Made by a program: the position numbers and the translations under genes
Shown here: one piece after another, positions 8,668 through 15,773 of the stretch
Layout: every line of letters begins with the position of its first letter
Numbering within the stretch: the stretch's first letter is position 1
The notes under the pieces: model-generated
Database searches by the model: none
What the model was told of the DNA's origin: nothing
Seen by the model: only the letters and a program-made list of their open reading frames with translations
From: Terriglobia bacterium
GTDB taxonomy: Bacteria; Acidobacteriota; Terriglobia; UBA7540
Assembly (NCBI GenBank): GCA_030040995.1
Contig: JASHOS010000173.1
Location: forward strand, 1-36,831
DNA length: 36,831 bases
Reading direction: 5' to 3'

Positions 8668-11310
8668 TCAGCGTGCGCGGCTTCGGGCGCGAGCCGCCTG
8701 CTTCTCAAACACCATCTCGCCTTTCTTTAAATCGGCATCGACCGCGAGGGAATCTCCAGGCATCACTTCCCCATCGAGCATCTTGATGGCGAGTGAGTCC
8801 TGAATGGCGCGTTGGATGGCGCGCTTCAGCGGCCGCGCGCCAAACTGCGCGTCGTAGCCTTCCCGGAACAGGAGCTCCCTCGCTTTGTCCGTAAGCTCGA
8901 TTGTGATCTTACGTTCCGCGAGCATCTTGCGCAGATGCTCGAGCTGCAGGTCAATGATCTTCTCGATCTCCGCCTTGCCGAGCGGATTGAAGATCACCGT
9001 CTCGTCGATCCGGTTCAAGAACTCCGGCCGGAAGTGCTCGAGCAGCTCCTGGTGGATGCGCTTTTTCACTTCTTCCGTGACGGCGCCATCTGTTATTCCA
9101 CTTCGTCCTGCGGCCTCGTGAATAAAGTGGGAAGCAATATTCGACGTCATGATGATTACGGTGTTCTTGAAATCCACGGTCCGGCCCCTGCCGTCTGTCA
9201 GGCGGCCGTCGTCGAGGATCTGTAAGAGAACGTTGAAGACGTCAGGGTGCGCCTTCTCGATCTCATCGAACAGCAGCACAGAATAAGGACGCCGGCGAAC
9301 CGCCTCTGTAAGCTGCCCGCCCTCTTCGTAGCCCACATAGCCGGGTGGTGCGCCGATCAGCCGGGCGACCGCGTGCTTTTCCATGTATTCGGACATGTCA
9401 ATCCGGATCATGGCGCGTTCATCATCGAACAGGAATTCGGCCACCGCCCGCGCCAATTCGGTTTTTCCCACGCCGGTCGGACCAAGGAAGAGGAAGGAGC
9501 CAATAGGCCGATGCGGGTCGGAAAGCCCGGCTCGGCTGCGGCGCACGGCGTTCGCCACCAGGCGTAGCGCGTTCTCCTGCCCTACCACCCGCAGGCGCAG
9601 CCGGTCTTCCATCTTCACCAGTTTGGCGATCTCACCTTCGAGCATCTTTGAAACCGGAATGCCCGTCCATTTCGAGACCACCTTGGCCACGTCTTCCTCG
9701 TCCACTTCCTCCTTCAGCATGCGGCCCGCTTGCTGCATGCTTTCAAGCTTCTCGTTCGCCTGGGATAACTGCTTTTCCAGCGCGACGAGCTTCCCGTAGC
9801 GGATTTCCGCCGCCTTATTCAGGTCGCCCTCGCGCGTGGCGCGCTGTTCGTCCAGCTTCGCCTGCTCGATATCGCTCTTGAAGCGCCGGATGCCGGCAAT
9901 CGCTTCCTTTTCCGCTTTCCAGCGCAGCTTCAGTTGGTCTGCCTTCTCGCGCAGGCCGGAGATTTCCGGCTCGATTTTACCCAGCCGCTCGCGGGAAGCG
10001 GGATCGTCCTCCTTTTTCAGGGCCTGGCGCTCGATTTCGAGTTGCGTCAGCCGCCGCTCAATCTGGTCGATCTCGGCAGGCATCGAGTCGATCTCGATGC
10101 GCAGGCTCGAAGCCGCTTCGTCAATCAAGTCGATGGCTTTGTCAGGCAGGAAGCGGTCGGAGATATAACGGTTCGAGAGGACCGCCGCCGCCACAATCGC
10201 TGAGTCCTTGATGCGCACGCCGTGGTGCACTTCATACCGCTCTTTGAGACCGCGTAGGATCGCAATCGTGTCCTCGACGGTTGGCTCGCCCACGTAAACG
10301 GGCTGGAAGCGCCTCTCGAGCGCCGCGTCCTTTTCAATGTGCTGCTTGTATTCCTTGAGTGTCGTCGCGCCAATGCAGCGCAGCTCGCCGCGCGCGAGCG
10401 CCGGCTTCAGCATGTTTGAGGCGTCCATGGCGCCTTCCGCCGCCCCCGCACCCACGAGCGTGTGCAGCTCGTCAATAAAAAGCACCATCTGCCCGCTTGA
10501 TTCTTCAATTTCCTTAAGCACCGCTTTCAGCCGGTCCTCAAACTCGCCGCGATATTTCGCGCCAGCGACCAGAGCCCCCAGATCAAGCTGGATGATGCGC
10601 TTGGACCTCAAGCTTTCCGGCACGTCGCCCGCGACGATGCGCTGGGCGATGCCTTCCACAATGGCTGTTTTTCCCACGCCGGGTTCGCCGATCAGCACAG
10701 GGTTGTTTTTGGTGCGCCGCGAGAGCACCTGGATCACCCGGCGGACTTCATCATCGCGGCCAATCACCGGATCGAGCTTCCCACGGCGGGCCAGCTCTGT
10801 CAGGTCACGGGCAAAGCGCTCAAGCGCCTGGAATTTGCTCTCAGGATTTTGGTCGGTAACTCGCTGCGATCCGCGGACGGCCATGAGGGCCTTCAGAATG
10901 GAATCGTGCGTGATCCCCATCCGGCTCAGAATTTTTCCCGCCGCATCGTTCCGCTCTTTTGCGAGACTCAAGAGCAGGTGTTCGGTCGAGACGTACTCAT
11001 CCTTGAATTGCTCCGTCTCTTTGGCAGCTTCGTCGAGGACCTGCTTCAGGGCAGGAGCCATATAGAAATCAGAGGCGCCCTCGACTTTGGGCAGAGCGTT
11101 AATGCTCCGCTCCACCTCAGTGGCGACCGCCGCAGGCGCCACTCCAAGTCGAGACAGGATAGCGGGAACGATGCCCTCCCGCTGGTCCACTAAAGCGCGG
11201 AGCAGATGGACCGGTTCCAATTGCTGATTGCCATGCTGGCTTGCCAACTCTTGCGTGGCCTGCAACGCTTCTTGTGCCTTTACGGTGTATTTGTCAAATC
11301 GTGTCGCCAT
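8668..11310 (-). CDS. clpB: ATP-dependent disaggregase ClpB
   Basis: An 880-residue ClpB. The N-terminal Clp_N repeats cover residues 1-150. The first AAA+ module has Walker A GEPGVGKT at 208-215 and Walker B LFIDELH. A coiled-coil middle domain of the ClpB type (about 405-530) separates it from the second AAA+ module, which has Walker [19 protein letters not shown], and the C-terminal D2 small domain with [10 protein letters not shown]. The presence of the middle domain and the absence of a ClpP-binding loop motif favour ClpB over ClpA/ClpC. ClpB works with DnaK to pull proteins out of aggregates in the cytosol. GAGGTT six bases before the ATG fits as ribosome binding site. Upstream on the same strand lies hsp20, a functional partner. 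Confidence 0.97.
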   Translation of the reverse strand: MATRFDKYTVKAQEALQATQELASQHGNQQLEPVHLLRALVDQREGIVPAILSRLGVAPAAVATEVERSINALPKVEGASDFYMAPALKQVLDEAAKETEQFKDEYVSTEHLLLSLAKERNDAAGKILSRMGITHDSILKALMAVRGSQRVTDQNPESKFQALERFARDLTELARRGKLDPVIGRDDEVRRVIQVLSRRTKNNPVLIGEPGVGKTAIVEGIAQRIVAGDVPESLRSKRIIQLDLGALVAGAKYRGEFEDRLKAVLKEIEESSGQMVLFIDELHTLVGAGAAEGAMDASNMLKPALARGELRCIGATTLKEYKQHIEKDAALERRFQPVYVGEPTVEDTIAILRGLKERYEVHHGVRIKDSAIVAAAVLSNRYISDRFLPDKAIDLIDEAASSLRIEIDSMPAEIDQIERRLTQLEIERQALKKEDDPASRERLGKIEPEISGLREKADQLKLRWKAEKEAIAGIRRFKSDIEQAKLDEQRATREGDLNKAAEIRYGKLVALEKQLSQANEKLESMQQAGRMLKEEVDEEDVAKVVSKWTGIPVSKMLEGEIAKLVKMEDRLRLRVVGQENALRLVANAVRRSRAGLSDPHRPIGSFLFLGPTGVGKTELARAVAEFLFDDERAMIRIDMSEYMEKHAVARLIGAPPGYVGYEEGGQLTEAVRRRPYSVLLFDEIEKAHPDVFNVLLQILDDGRLTDGRGRTVDFKNTVIIMTSNIASHFIHEAAGRSGITDGAVTEEVKKRIHQELLEHFRPEFLNRIDETVIFNPLGKAEIEKIIDLQLEHLRKMLAERKITIELTDKARELLFREGYDAQFGARPLKRAIQRAIQDSLAIKMLDGEVMPGDSLAVDADLKKGEMVFEKQAARARSRAR

Positions 11311-11358
11311 AATCGAACCTCAATCTCATACTGGGCCTGAGCCGCGAAGCGGCGAAAT

Positions 11359-11388
11359 GGCCTAGCCCGGCGCGAAAGAAGCTGTCAA
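11359..11388 (-). promoter_or_regulatory. Possible clpB promoter
   Basis: On the minus strand TTGACA (11388-11383) is followed 18 bases later by TAGGCC (11364-11359), about 50 bases before the clpB ATG. The -35 is perfect, the -10 is poor. No CIRCE (TTAGCACTC-N9-GAGTGCTAA) element is visible, so HrcA control looks unlikely. Confidence 0.3.
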
Positions 11389-11405
11389 CTTAGTCGCACC
11401 GAGGC

Positions 11406-11487
11406 TGTCATCCTGAGCGAAGCGAAGGATCACAGCATTTTCTTTTCAAGCCAATACGGAGATGCTTCGCTGCCCTCAGCATGACAG
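11406..11487. repeat. Dispersed hairpin repeat, family F copy 1
   Basis: The left arm TGTCATCCTGAGCGAAGC and the right arm GCTTCGCTGCCCTCAGCATGACA are imperfectly complementary. Bases 14892-15005 carry a second copy. Similar elements occur in intergenic DNA of many bacteria. A family C copy follows at about 11528-11592, and a CCAGGGCTTTCGCCCTGGG palindrome near 11601. The remaining bases up to 11769 hold nothing recognisable. Confidence 0.6.
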
Positions 11488-11769
11488 ATTCGAACAATTC
11501 ATCGCTTAAAAAACTTGGCGTCGCAGCACCCCTCAGCCCGCCCTCGGCACCCGTCTCCCGCTGAGCAGGAGCGGGGACGGGGTGAGGGCGCCCCGGATTG
11601 ACCCAGGGCTTTCGCCCTGGGCTGTAATATTTCAGCCCTTGCGGGCCGTTACCCAGTGCTCCAGCGCCTGCGAAAGGCCGCATTCAAAAAAATTGGCCGC
11701 GCCATTCCCTTAACGAAACAGCGCGGCTGGTGGAATTCCTTCCCCGGCCTGTTGTCCGGGGAAAGACTC

Positions 11770-12246
11770 TTATTTGCGCGCGCCAGCGGCTGCGGCGCTC
11801 TCCGTGACGTTGATCTTGATGGTCTTGGGTTTCGCTTCTTCGTGCTTCGCCATCGTTAACGTCAGGACGCCGTCTTTGTAGTCGGCCTTGATGTTCTCCA
11901 CATTAACGGAGTTCGGCAGCGTGAACGTTCGCATGAAGCTGCCGTAGGAGCGCTCTACACGATGGTAGTTGCCCTCCTTTACCTCGCTCTCCTGCTTCCG
12001 CTCGCCTTTAAGGTAGAGCGTTCCGTCTTCGACTCGGATATCGACATTCTTTGGATCGACTCCGGCAAGCTCGGCTTTCAGCACCAGATCATGGTCCGTC
12101 TCGTAAATATCAACGGCCGGATTCCAACTTCTCGCGCTGAGCTCCTCCCCTCCGAAGACACCGGAGAAGGTTTCATTCAACAACCGGTTAAACCGGTCTT
12201 GAGTCGTCAGCAGGTCCCTAATCGGTTCCCATCGTACAATAGCCAT
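11770..12246 (-). CDS. Small heat-shock protein Hsp20 (alpha-crystallin family)
   Basis: A 158-residue Hsp20. The N-terminal arm is MAIVRWEPIRDLLTTQDRFNRL. The alpha-crystallin domain runs from about residue 42 (PAVDIYETDHDLVLKAEL) to about 145, with the conserved GVLTLTM motif near 128-134 and the closing IKINV near 145. It is an ATP-independent holdase that keeps unfolding proteins soluble for DnaK/ClpB. AGGAGG nine bases before the ATG is a strong ribosome binding site. It lies about 460 bases upstream of clpB on the same strand, separated by repeats, so the two are probably transcribed separately. The upstream region carries a pair of direct repeats described separately. Confidence 0.95.
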   Translation of the reverse strand: MAIVRWEPIRDLLTTQDRFNRLLNETFSGVFGGEELSARSWNPAVDIYETDHDLVLKAELAGVDPKNVDIRVEDGTLYLKGERKQESEVKEGNYHRVERSYGSFMRTFTLPNSVNVENIKADYKDGVLTLTMAKHEEAKPKTIKINVTESAAAAGARK

Positions 12247-12254
12247 TTCGTTAA

Positions 12255-12310
12255 ACCTCCTGTTAGTGATTTTCAGTCACTTTAGTAGATGCTTGCTAGA
12301 TTACTTTAGT
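12255..12310 (-). promoter_or_regulatory. hsp20 upstream region with paired ACTAAAGT repeats
   Basis: On the minus strand ACTAAAGT occurs at 12310-12303 and again at 12286-12279, 24 bases apart, followed by an AGTGA-CTGAAAA-TCACT hairpin and the GGAGG at 12260-12256. TTGATA lies just upstream of the first repeat. The spacing of about two helical turns suggests a regulator binding site or heat-responsive leader, but the factor is not identifiable. Confidence 0.35.
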
Positions 12311-12392
12311 TGCTGCTTATCAACAATTTTTTATTATATCTTCATACTATTGAAAATAATAGTCTTGTATGATCTGTCTAAATTGATCGTTT

Positions 12393-12475
12393 GAACCACA
12401 AAGGCACCAAGGCACGGAGCTTGAAGACAAAACTCGTTTCTCCGTGTCTTGGTGCCTTTGTGGTGAGACGTGCAA
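12393..12475. repeat. Long palindromic repeat, family D copy 1
   Basis: GAACCACAAAGGCACCAAGG on the left pairs with CTTGGTGCCTTTGTGGT on the right around a short spacer with ACGGAG and CTCCGT. Similarity to the copy at 26047-26146 continues through GTGCAAT-TATTC-CAC to about 12490. A third, inverted copy lies at 27962-28046. The size of about 100 bases and the terminal inverted repeats suggest a MITE-like element. Confidence 0.65.
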
Positions 12476-12489
12476 TCTATTCGCACGTT

Positions 12490-12536
12490 CTCGCGCCGTG
12501 GGCTACTCTCTATCGGCCCTCCATACCTAATTGGGA
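12490..12536. repeat. Flanking repeat at the 3' end of the M56 gene
   Basis: CTCGCGCCGTGGGCTACTC then TATCGGCCCTCC and CCTAATTGGGA. The same ~47-base element, about 80% identical by eye and in the same orientation, lies at 14688-14734. The M56 stop codon (minus strand TAG) lies inside this copy. Confidence 0.6.
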
Positions 12537-14593
12537 GTCGCCGGTTCGATGTGATCGACAACCAACACCTGCACCGGACCTTTCGCAGGTTTCAGCTTCA
12601 ACCCCAACTGCTGCTGAATCGCGGCAAAGATCGAAGGCGCGGACGGATTGGAGGAATCCGACGAGTCGGGAACCGCCAGCCCAGGCGCCGGTTCCGCATT
12701 TCCGCCAGGTTCCGCGCCGGCAGACATCCTGTTGATCTTACCCGCCAAGGGCGTCCACGTCAGCGTAAAATCGTAGCGTCCCGTGAGGCCCGTTTTGTCT
12801 ATTACGATGCGCCCGAGCTCGCGTTGCGGTCCATATTGCGAGAGGACGCTGGCGAAGTTATCCATCGAAGCTCCCGCCTCCACGAGGTGCCCTCGCCAGC
12901 CTTTGTCGGACCAGCCTGTCGGCTTTTTCGCCGGTTTTAGCTTCGGACCTCCCTTAGCGACCACCAACTCGTAAGCTGGCAGCCGCTTAGTTTCTCGATG
13001 CACCTTCAGTTTGAAGCGGTCGATGAGAAGGGATTGCAGCATGTCGTTCCAGCTCTGCCTAACAGCTACACGCGCCTGTATTCTCTGCTCGGGTGGCAAT
13101 TTCGGAAGCAAGGCAAAATCCTTAGCCATTCCAGGCGGAGCCTCTGCCTGAATCGTATACCTGGCCGACCTCGCCCAGGATGGCAGGCCTTCGAGCTGCT
13201 GCGGCATTATCTGGTAGGCTCTTTCAATTAGCCAGCTTATCGGAACGGTGGCCCAGAGCCTCCCGTTTGAGCTGTGCGAGTCACTTCCATGCCCCGGCTT
13301 GGCAGGCCTGATGGACGCTACCTCGAAGGCTTTCGGCAGGTTCGCATAGAACGACTTCGGCAGAGCCGTTTGCGCGATGGCGATCCAGCCTGGAATCATG
13401 CCGCCTGCGCCGAGCAGCAGGGCAAGCAGCAAGGCGCTCACGCCCAGACTCGCCAGCGATGGCCGTGCAGAAAACTCTCGTCCCCGACGCAGTAGCGATT
13501 CAATGCGATCGCCGAGCGACGATTTGCGGCCCAAAATCCCCGGCGCCAGCAGCCGCGTGCCGGCACCCCAGCGCAAATCGTGCAACCGGGCCAGACTGCG
13601 GGCATAGCTCCGGGCCGCGCCGGTGCGTGCCACCACAAAATCGTCGCAGGCCATCTCCCGCTCGCGCTCGATTCGCCCGAGAACGATGGCCCCCAAAGGA
13701 TGCAAAACCAGAAGCGCGCCGAGCGCGCGCGTCACGAGCGCCATCAAATCGTCATAGCGCGCAAGATGCGCCATCTCGTGCAGCAGCACGCTCTGGCGCT
13801 CACCTTCTTCAAGGCGCTCCAACAGGCCCGGGGGAACAACCACGGCTGGATGCCGGTAGCCCACGGCAACCGGCGAAGCGACCTCAGCCGAGGTCAACAA
13901 TCGTACCCGCCGCCGCAGATGCTTAGCCCGTTTCGCCGGACTCGCAAGGCGCAAAAATGACCCCGCACCCGCCCTCGTCCCTCGGGCACCCTCTCCCCAA
14001 GAGAGAGGGCTCGGATTCATAGGTGGGTCCTTTGCCCTCTCCCCGGCGGGGGAGAGGGTAGCGAGCAGCGCGAGCCGGGTGAGGGGGCTCGTCCGGAATT
14101 CTCGGTGCACGGGCGCAGGCAGGGCATCCACCGGCGCAACCTCGGCGCGCGCCTTCAGCCGCCGCACCGATGCCACGCCCATAACAAGGCGCGTCAGTTG
14201 CCAGCCCGCGACCACGATCCATGCCGCCAGCAGCCACAACGGCCACGGGTTCGACCCGGGCGAGGTATTCACCGTCAGTATCACGGGCGCGGTCTGCTGG
14301 ACGGCTGCCGGGTGCGCCGCAACGGTAGCCAGCGGTGCAATGGTGGCGGCTTGTGATCGCATCGCCAGCAGCGTTCGGGCGTGCGCCACAAGGCCGGGCA
14401 GGAACGGCAACACCAGCAGGAATCCCAACACTGCTGTCCAAATCCAGTGCCGCGTCGCCGCATTCACGCGCGGCAAGTAACTCAGGGCCACCCACGTCAA
14501 GGCGACCACCGCCCCGCCGTACCACAACGTGTTCAACAGCGCGGCGAGGCCTGACGCCGCCATCCGATTCATTTCCGCAAGCAGTTCGCTCAC
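12527..14593 (-). CDS. M56 (BlaR1-type) membrane metallopeptidase fused to TIGR03435 domain
   Basis: A 688-residue fusion. Membrane helices lie at about 17-40, 48-72 and 115-140. The M56 peptidase domain carries the zinc motif HEMAH at 272-276 and the EREMACDD helix expected to give the third ligand. After a further membrane helix (about 380-400) comes a TIGR03435 domain (about 415-688; FEVASIRPAKPG, RFKLKVHRETKRLPAYELVVAKGGPK). This architecture is typical of acidobacteria. M56 proteins sense an extracytoplasmic signal and cleave a BlaI-type repressor; the TIGR03435 part may be the sensor, but its ligand is unknown. Residues about 166-210 are encoded by two inverted copies of a dispersed repeat and are not part of the family fold. 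The GTG start has AGGAGG seven bases upstream. The cognate blaI is reduced to a stub (14708-14761). Confidence 0.9.
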   Translation of the reverse strand: MSELLAEMNRMAASGLAALLNTLWYGGAVVALTWVALSYLPRVNAATRHWIWTAVLGFLLVLPFLPGLVAHARTLLAMRSQAATIAPLATVAAHPAAVQQTAPVILTVNTSPGSNPWPLWLLAAWIVVAGWQLTRLVMGVASVRRLKARAEVAPVDALPAPVHREFRTSPLTRLALLATLSPAGERAKDPPMNPSPLSWGEGARGTRAGAGSFLRLASPAKRAKHLRRRVRLLTSAEVASPVAVGYRHPAVVVPPGLLERLEEGERQSVLLHEMAHLARYDDLMALVTRALGALLVLHPLGAIVLGRIEREREMACDDFVVARTGAARSYARSLARLHDLRWGAGTRLLAPGILGRKSSLGDRIESLLRRGREFSARPSLASLGVSALLLALLLGAGGMIPGWIAIAQTALPKSFYANLPKAFEVASIRPAKPGHGSDSHSSNGRLWATVPISWLIERAYQIMPQQLEGLPSWARSARYTIQAEAPPGMAKDFALLPKLPPEQRIQARVAVRQSWNDMLQSLLIDRFKLKVHRETKRLPAYELVVAKGGPKLKPAKKPTGWSDKGWRGHLVEAGASMDNFASVLSQYGPQRELGRIVIDKTGLTGRYDFTLTWTPLAGKINRMSAGAEPGGNAEPAPGLAVPDSSDSSNPSAPSIFAAIQQQLGLKLKPAKGPVQVLVVDHIEPATPN
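13965..14092. repeat. Family C palindromic repeat inside the M56 coding region
   Basis: Two inverted copies (CACCCTCTCCCCAAGAGAGAGGG and CCCTCTCCCCGGCGGGGGAGAGGG with AGCCGGGTGAGGGGG) form a segment of about 128 bases. The same element is intergenic at about 8308, 11528, 32671 and 34079. Here it stays in frame and encodes a Pro/Gly/Ala/Arg-rich linker. Confidence 0.7.
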
Positions 14594-14687
14594 AGCCTCG
14601 CCTCCTATCCGGTCGTACGACCAGCGCGATCTCCACTTCTGCCGCCTCTCTGGGGCTCCGCGATCGAGCGGTTCCTCGTCCCCACGG

Positions 14688-14734
14688 CTCGCGTCGTGGG
14701 CTATTCTCTACTGGCCCTCCGGGCCTAATTCGGC
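14688..14734. repeat. Flanking repeat at the 5' end of the M56 locus
   Basis: CTCGCGTCGTGGGCTATTC then TACTGGCCCTCC and CCTAATTCGGCA, matching 12490-12536 in the same orientation. It occupies the position where blaI codons 10-18 should be and supplies the premature stop. Confidence 0.6.
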
Positions 14735-14761
14735 AAGAGTTGTTGATCTTTTTCTCGCCAC
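14708..14761 (-). pseudogene. Truncated blaI-like repressor stub
   Basis: From a GTG at 14761, preceded by GGAGGG, the frame reads MARKRSTTLAELGPEGQ and stops. The first ten or so residues look like the N-terminus of BlaI/MecI winged-helix repressors, which usually start MAR..S.TLTE-E. After that the sequence is the dispersed repeat of 14688-14734 and the whole DNA-binding domain is missing before the M56 start at 14593. An intact BlaI would need about 120-130 codons. The call rests on a short match, on the promoter upstream and on the usual blaI-blaR1 gene order. Confidence 0.5.
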
Positions 14762-14800
14762 CGTTCCCTCCACAAACTAATAAATTGAGAACTATGGCGA

Positions 14801-14829
14801 AGCTTACCGCGGCATTTTCCGTTTGTCAA
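14801..14829 (-). promoter_or_regulatory. Predicted promoter of the remnant blaI-M56 operon
   Basis: On the minus strand TTGACA (14829-14824) and TAAGCT (14806-14801) are 17 bases apart. GACAAAC overlaps the -35 and GTTTGT occurs again near 14777-14772, a distant inverted pair that could be part of an old operator. The transcript would run through the stub into the M56 gene. Confidence 0.45.
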
Positions 14830-14891
14830 CTATTTTGCTAAGACTGCGGGTGTGGCGCCGGGCTGAACAGGCTGCGGAAGAAGCCTCGGAA

Positions 14892-15005
14892 CTGTCATCC
14901 CTTCGCGCTGCTCAGGGCAGGCTCTGAGGAGCCGCAGGCGACGAAGGATCTCTGTATTTCTTGATTCCACAAATGCAGGGATGCTTCGCTACGCTCAGCA
15001 TGACG
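14892..15005. repeat. Dispersed hairpin repeat, family F copy 2
   Basis: CTGTCATCC at the left and GATGCTTCGCTACGCTCAGC with ATGAC at the right are the arms also seen at 11406-11487; an internal GAGGAGCCGCAGGCGACGAAGGATC segment is specific to this copy. Confidence 0.6.
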
Positions 15006-15050
15006 TCCCCGGCGCCTTTTTCCGCAACCTGTTCACCCTGGCATCTGGCG

Positions 15051-15140
15051 AAATGCCGACCTGAAGGTCGGCGCTACACAGCGGGCGAGCCCGAAACTGA
15101 GGCGCTACCGGCTGCCGCAGCAGAGTAGCGCCGGCATTTG
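15051..15140. repeat. REP-like hairpins, family B
   Basis: AAATGCCGACCTGAAGGTCG with GCGCTACA at 15051-15078 is a standard family B half unit, and GTAGCGCCGGCATTTGCCGG near 15125 is the inverted partner. No gene is visible between the M56 locus and mscL. Confidence 0.6.
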
Positions 15141-15266
15141 CCGGCCGGGACGGTGGTGCTGCGCGCCCGAAATTCCTCAGTACAGACTGTCGCGGCAAAG
15201 TGAGAGAATCCGCGTTATGATCGTTATCTTCGAAATCCCCATTCAAGCCAGAAGGAGAAGGAGAAT

Positions 15267-15719
15267 ATGTGGAAAGAATTCAAAGCATTCGCCATGAAGG
15301 GCTCAGTTATGGATATGGCTATCGGCATCGTGATTGGCGCCGCCTTCGGTCAGATCATCTCGTCGCTGGTCAGTGACATCATTATGCCTCCGTTAGGCCT
15401 GCTGATGGGCCATGTTGACTTCAACAATTATTTCCTCACCCTCGCTTCCGGGAAGACGGCCCTGAAGGCTCACGCAACTCTCGCAGAAGCCAAGACAGCG
15501 GGGGCAGTGGTGATCGCCTATGGTCACTTCGTCAACACGGTGATCGATTTCTTTATCGTGGGCTTTGCCATGTTTATCGTGGTCAAGTGGTTCAGCAAGT
15601 TGAAGAAGCCTGAACCAGCGGCGGCGCCGGCCACGAAAGAGTGCGCCTATTGCGCGTCGAGCATTCCCCTTAAGGCTGTCCGCTGCCCTAACTGCACGTC
15701 GCAACTGCAGCCGGCATAA
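15267..15719 (+). CDS. mscL: Large-conductance mechanosensitive channel MscL with C-terminal zinc ribbon
   Basis: A 150-residue MscL. The N-terminal amphipathic helix MWKEFKAFAMKGSVMDMAIG and TM1 (IGIVIGAAFGQIISSLVSDIIMP) are canonical, followed by the extracellular loop and TM2 (about 94-112, IDFFIVGFAMFIVVKWF). The channel opens on membrane tension to release solutes on osmotic downshock. The usual cytoplasmic helical bundle is replaced or extended by an Ala/Pro linker and a CxxC-12-CxxC segment (C127, C130, C143, C146 by count) that looks like a zinc ribbon. AAGGAGAAGGAG before the ATG is a strong ribosome binding site. The next gene begins within 60 bases, so the pair may be co-transcribed. 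Confidence 0.95.
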   Translation: MWKEFKAFAMKGSVMDMAIGIVIGAAFGQIISSLVSDIIMPPLGLLMGHVDFNNYFLTLASGKTALKAHATLAEAKTAGAVVIAYGHFVNTVIDFFIVGFAMFIVVKWFSKLKKPEPAAAPATKECAYCASSIPLKAVRCPNCTSQLQPA

Positions 15720-15773
15720 TCCGCCGGCGCCGTGTTAGAATCGCTCCATCGACGCGTTTGGGAGTTGTGCGCC

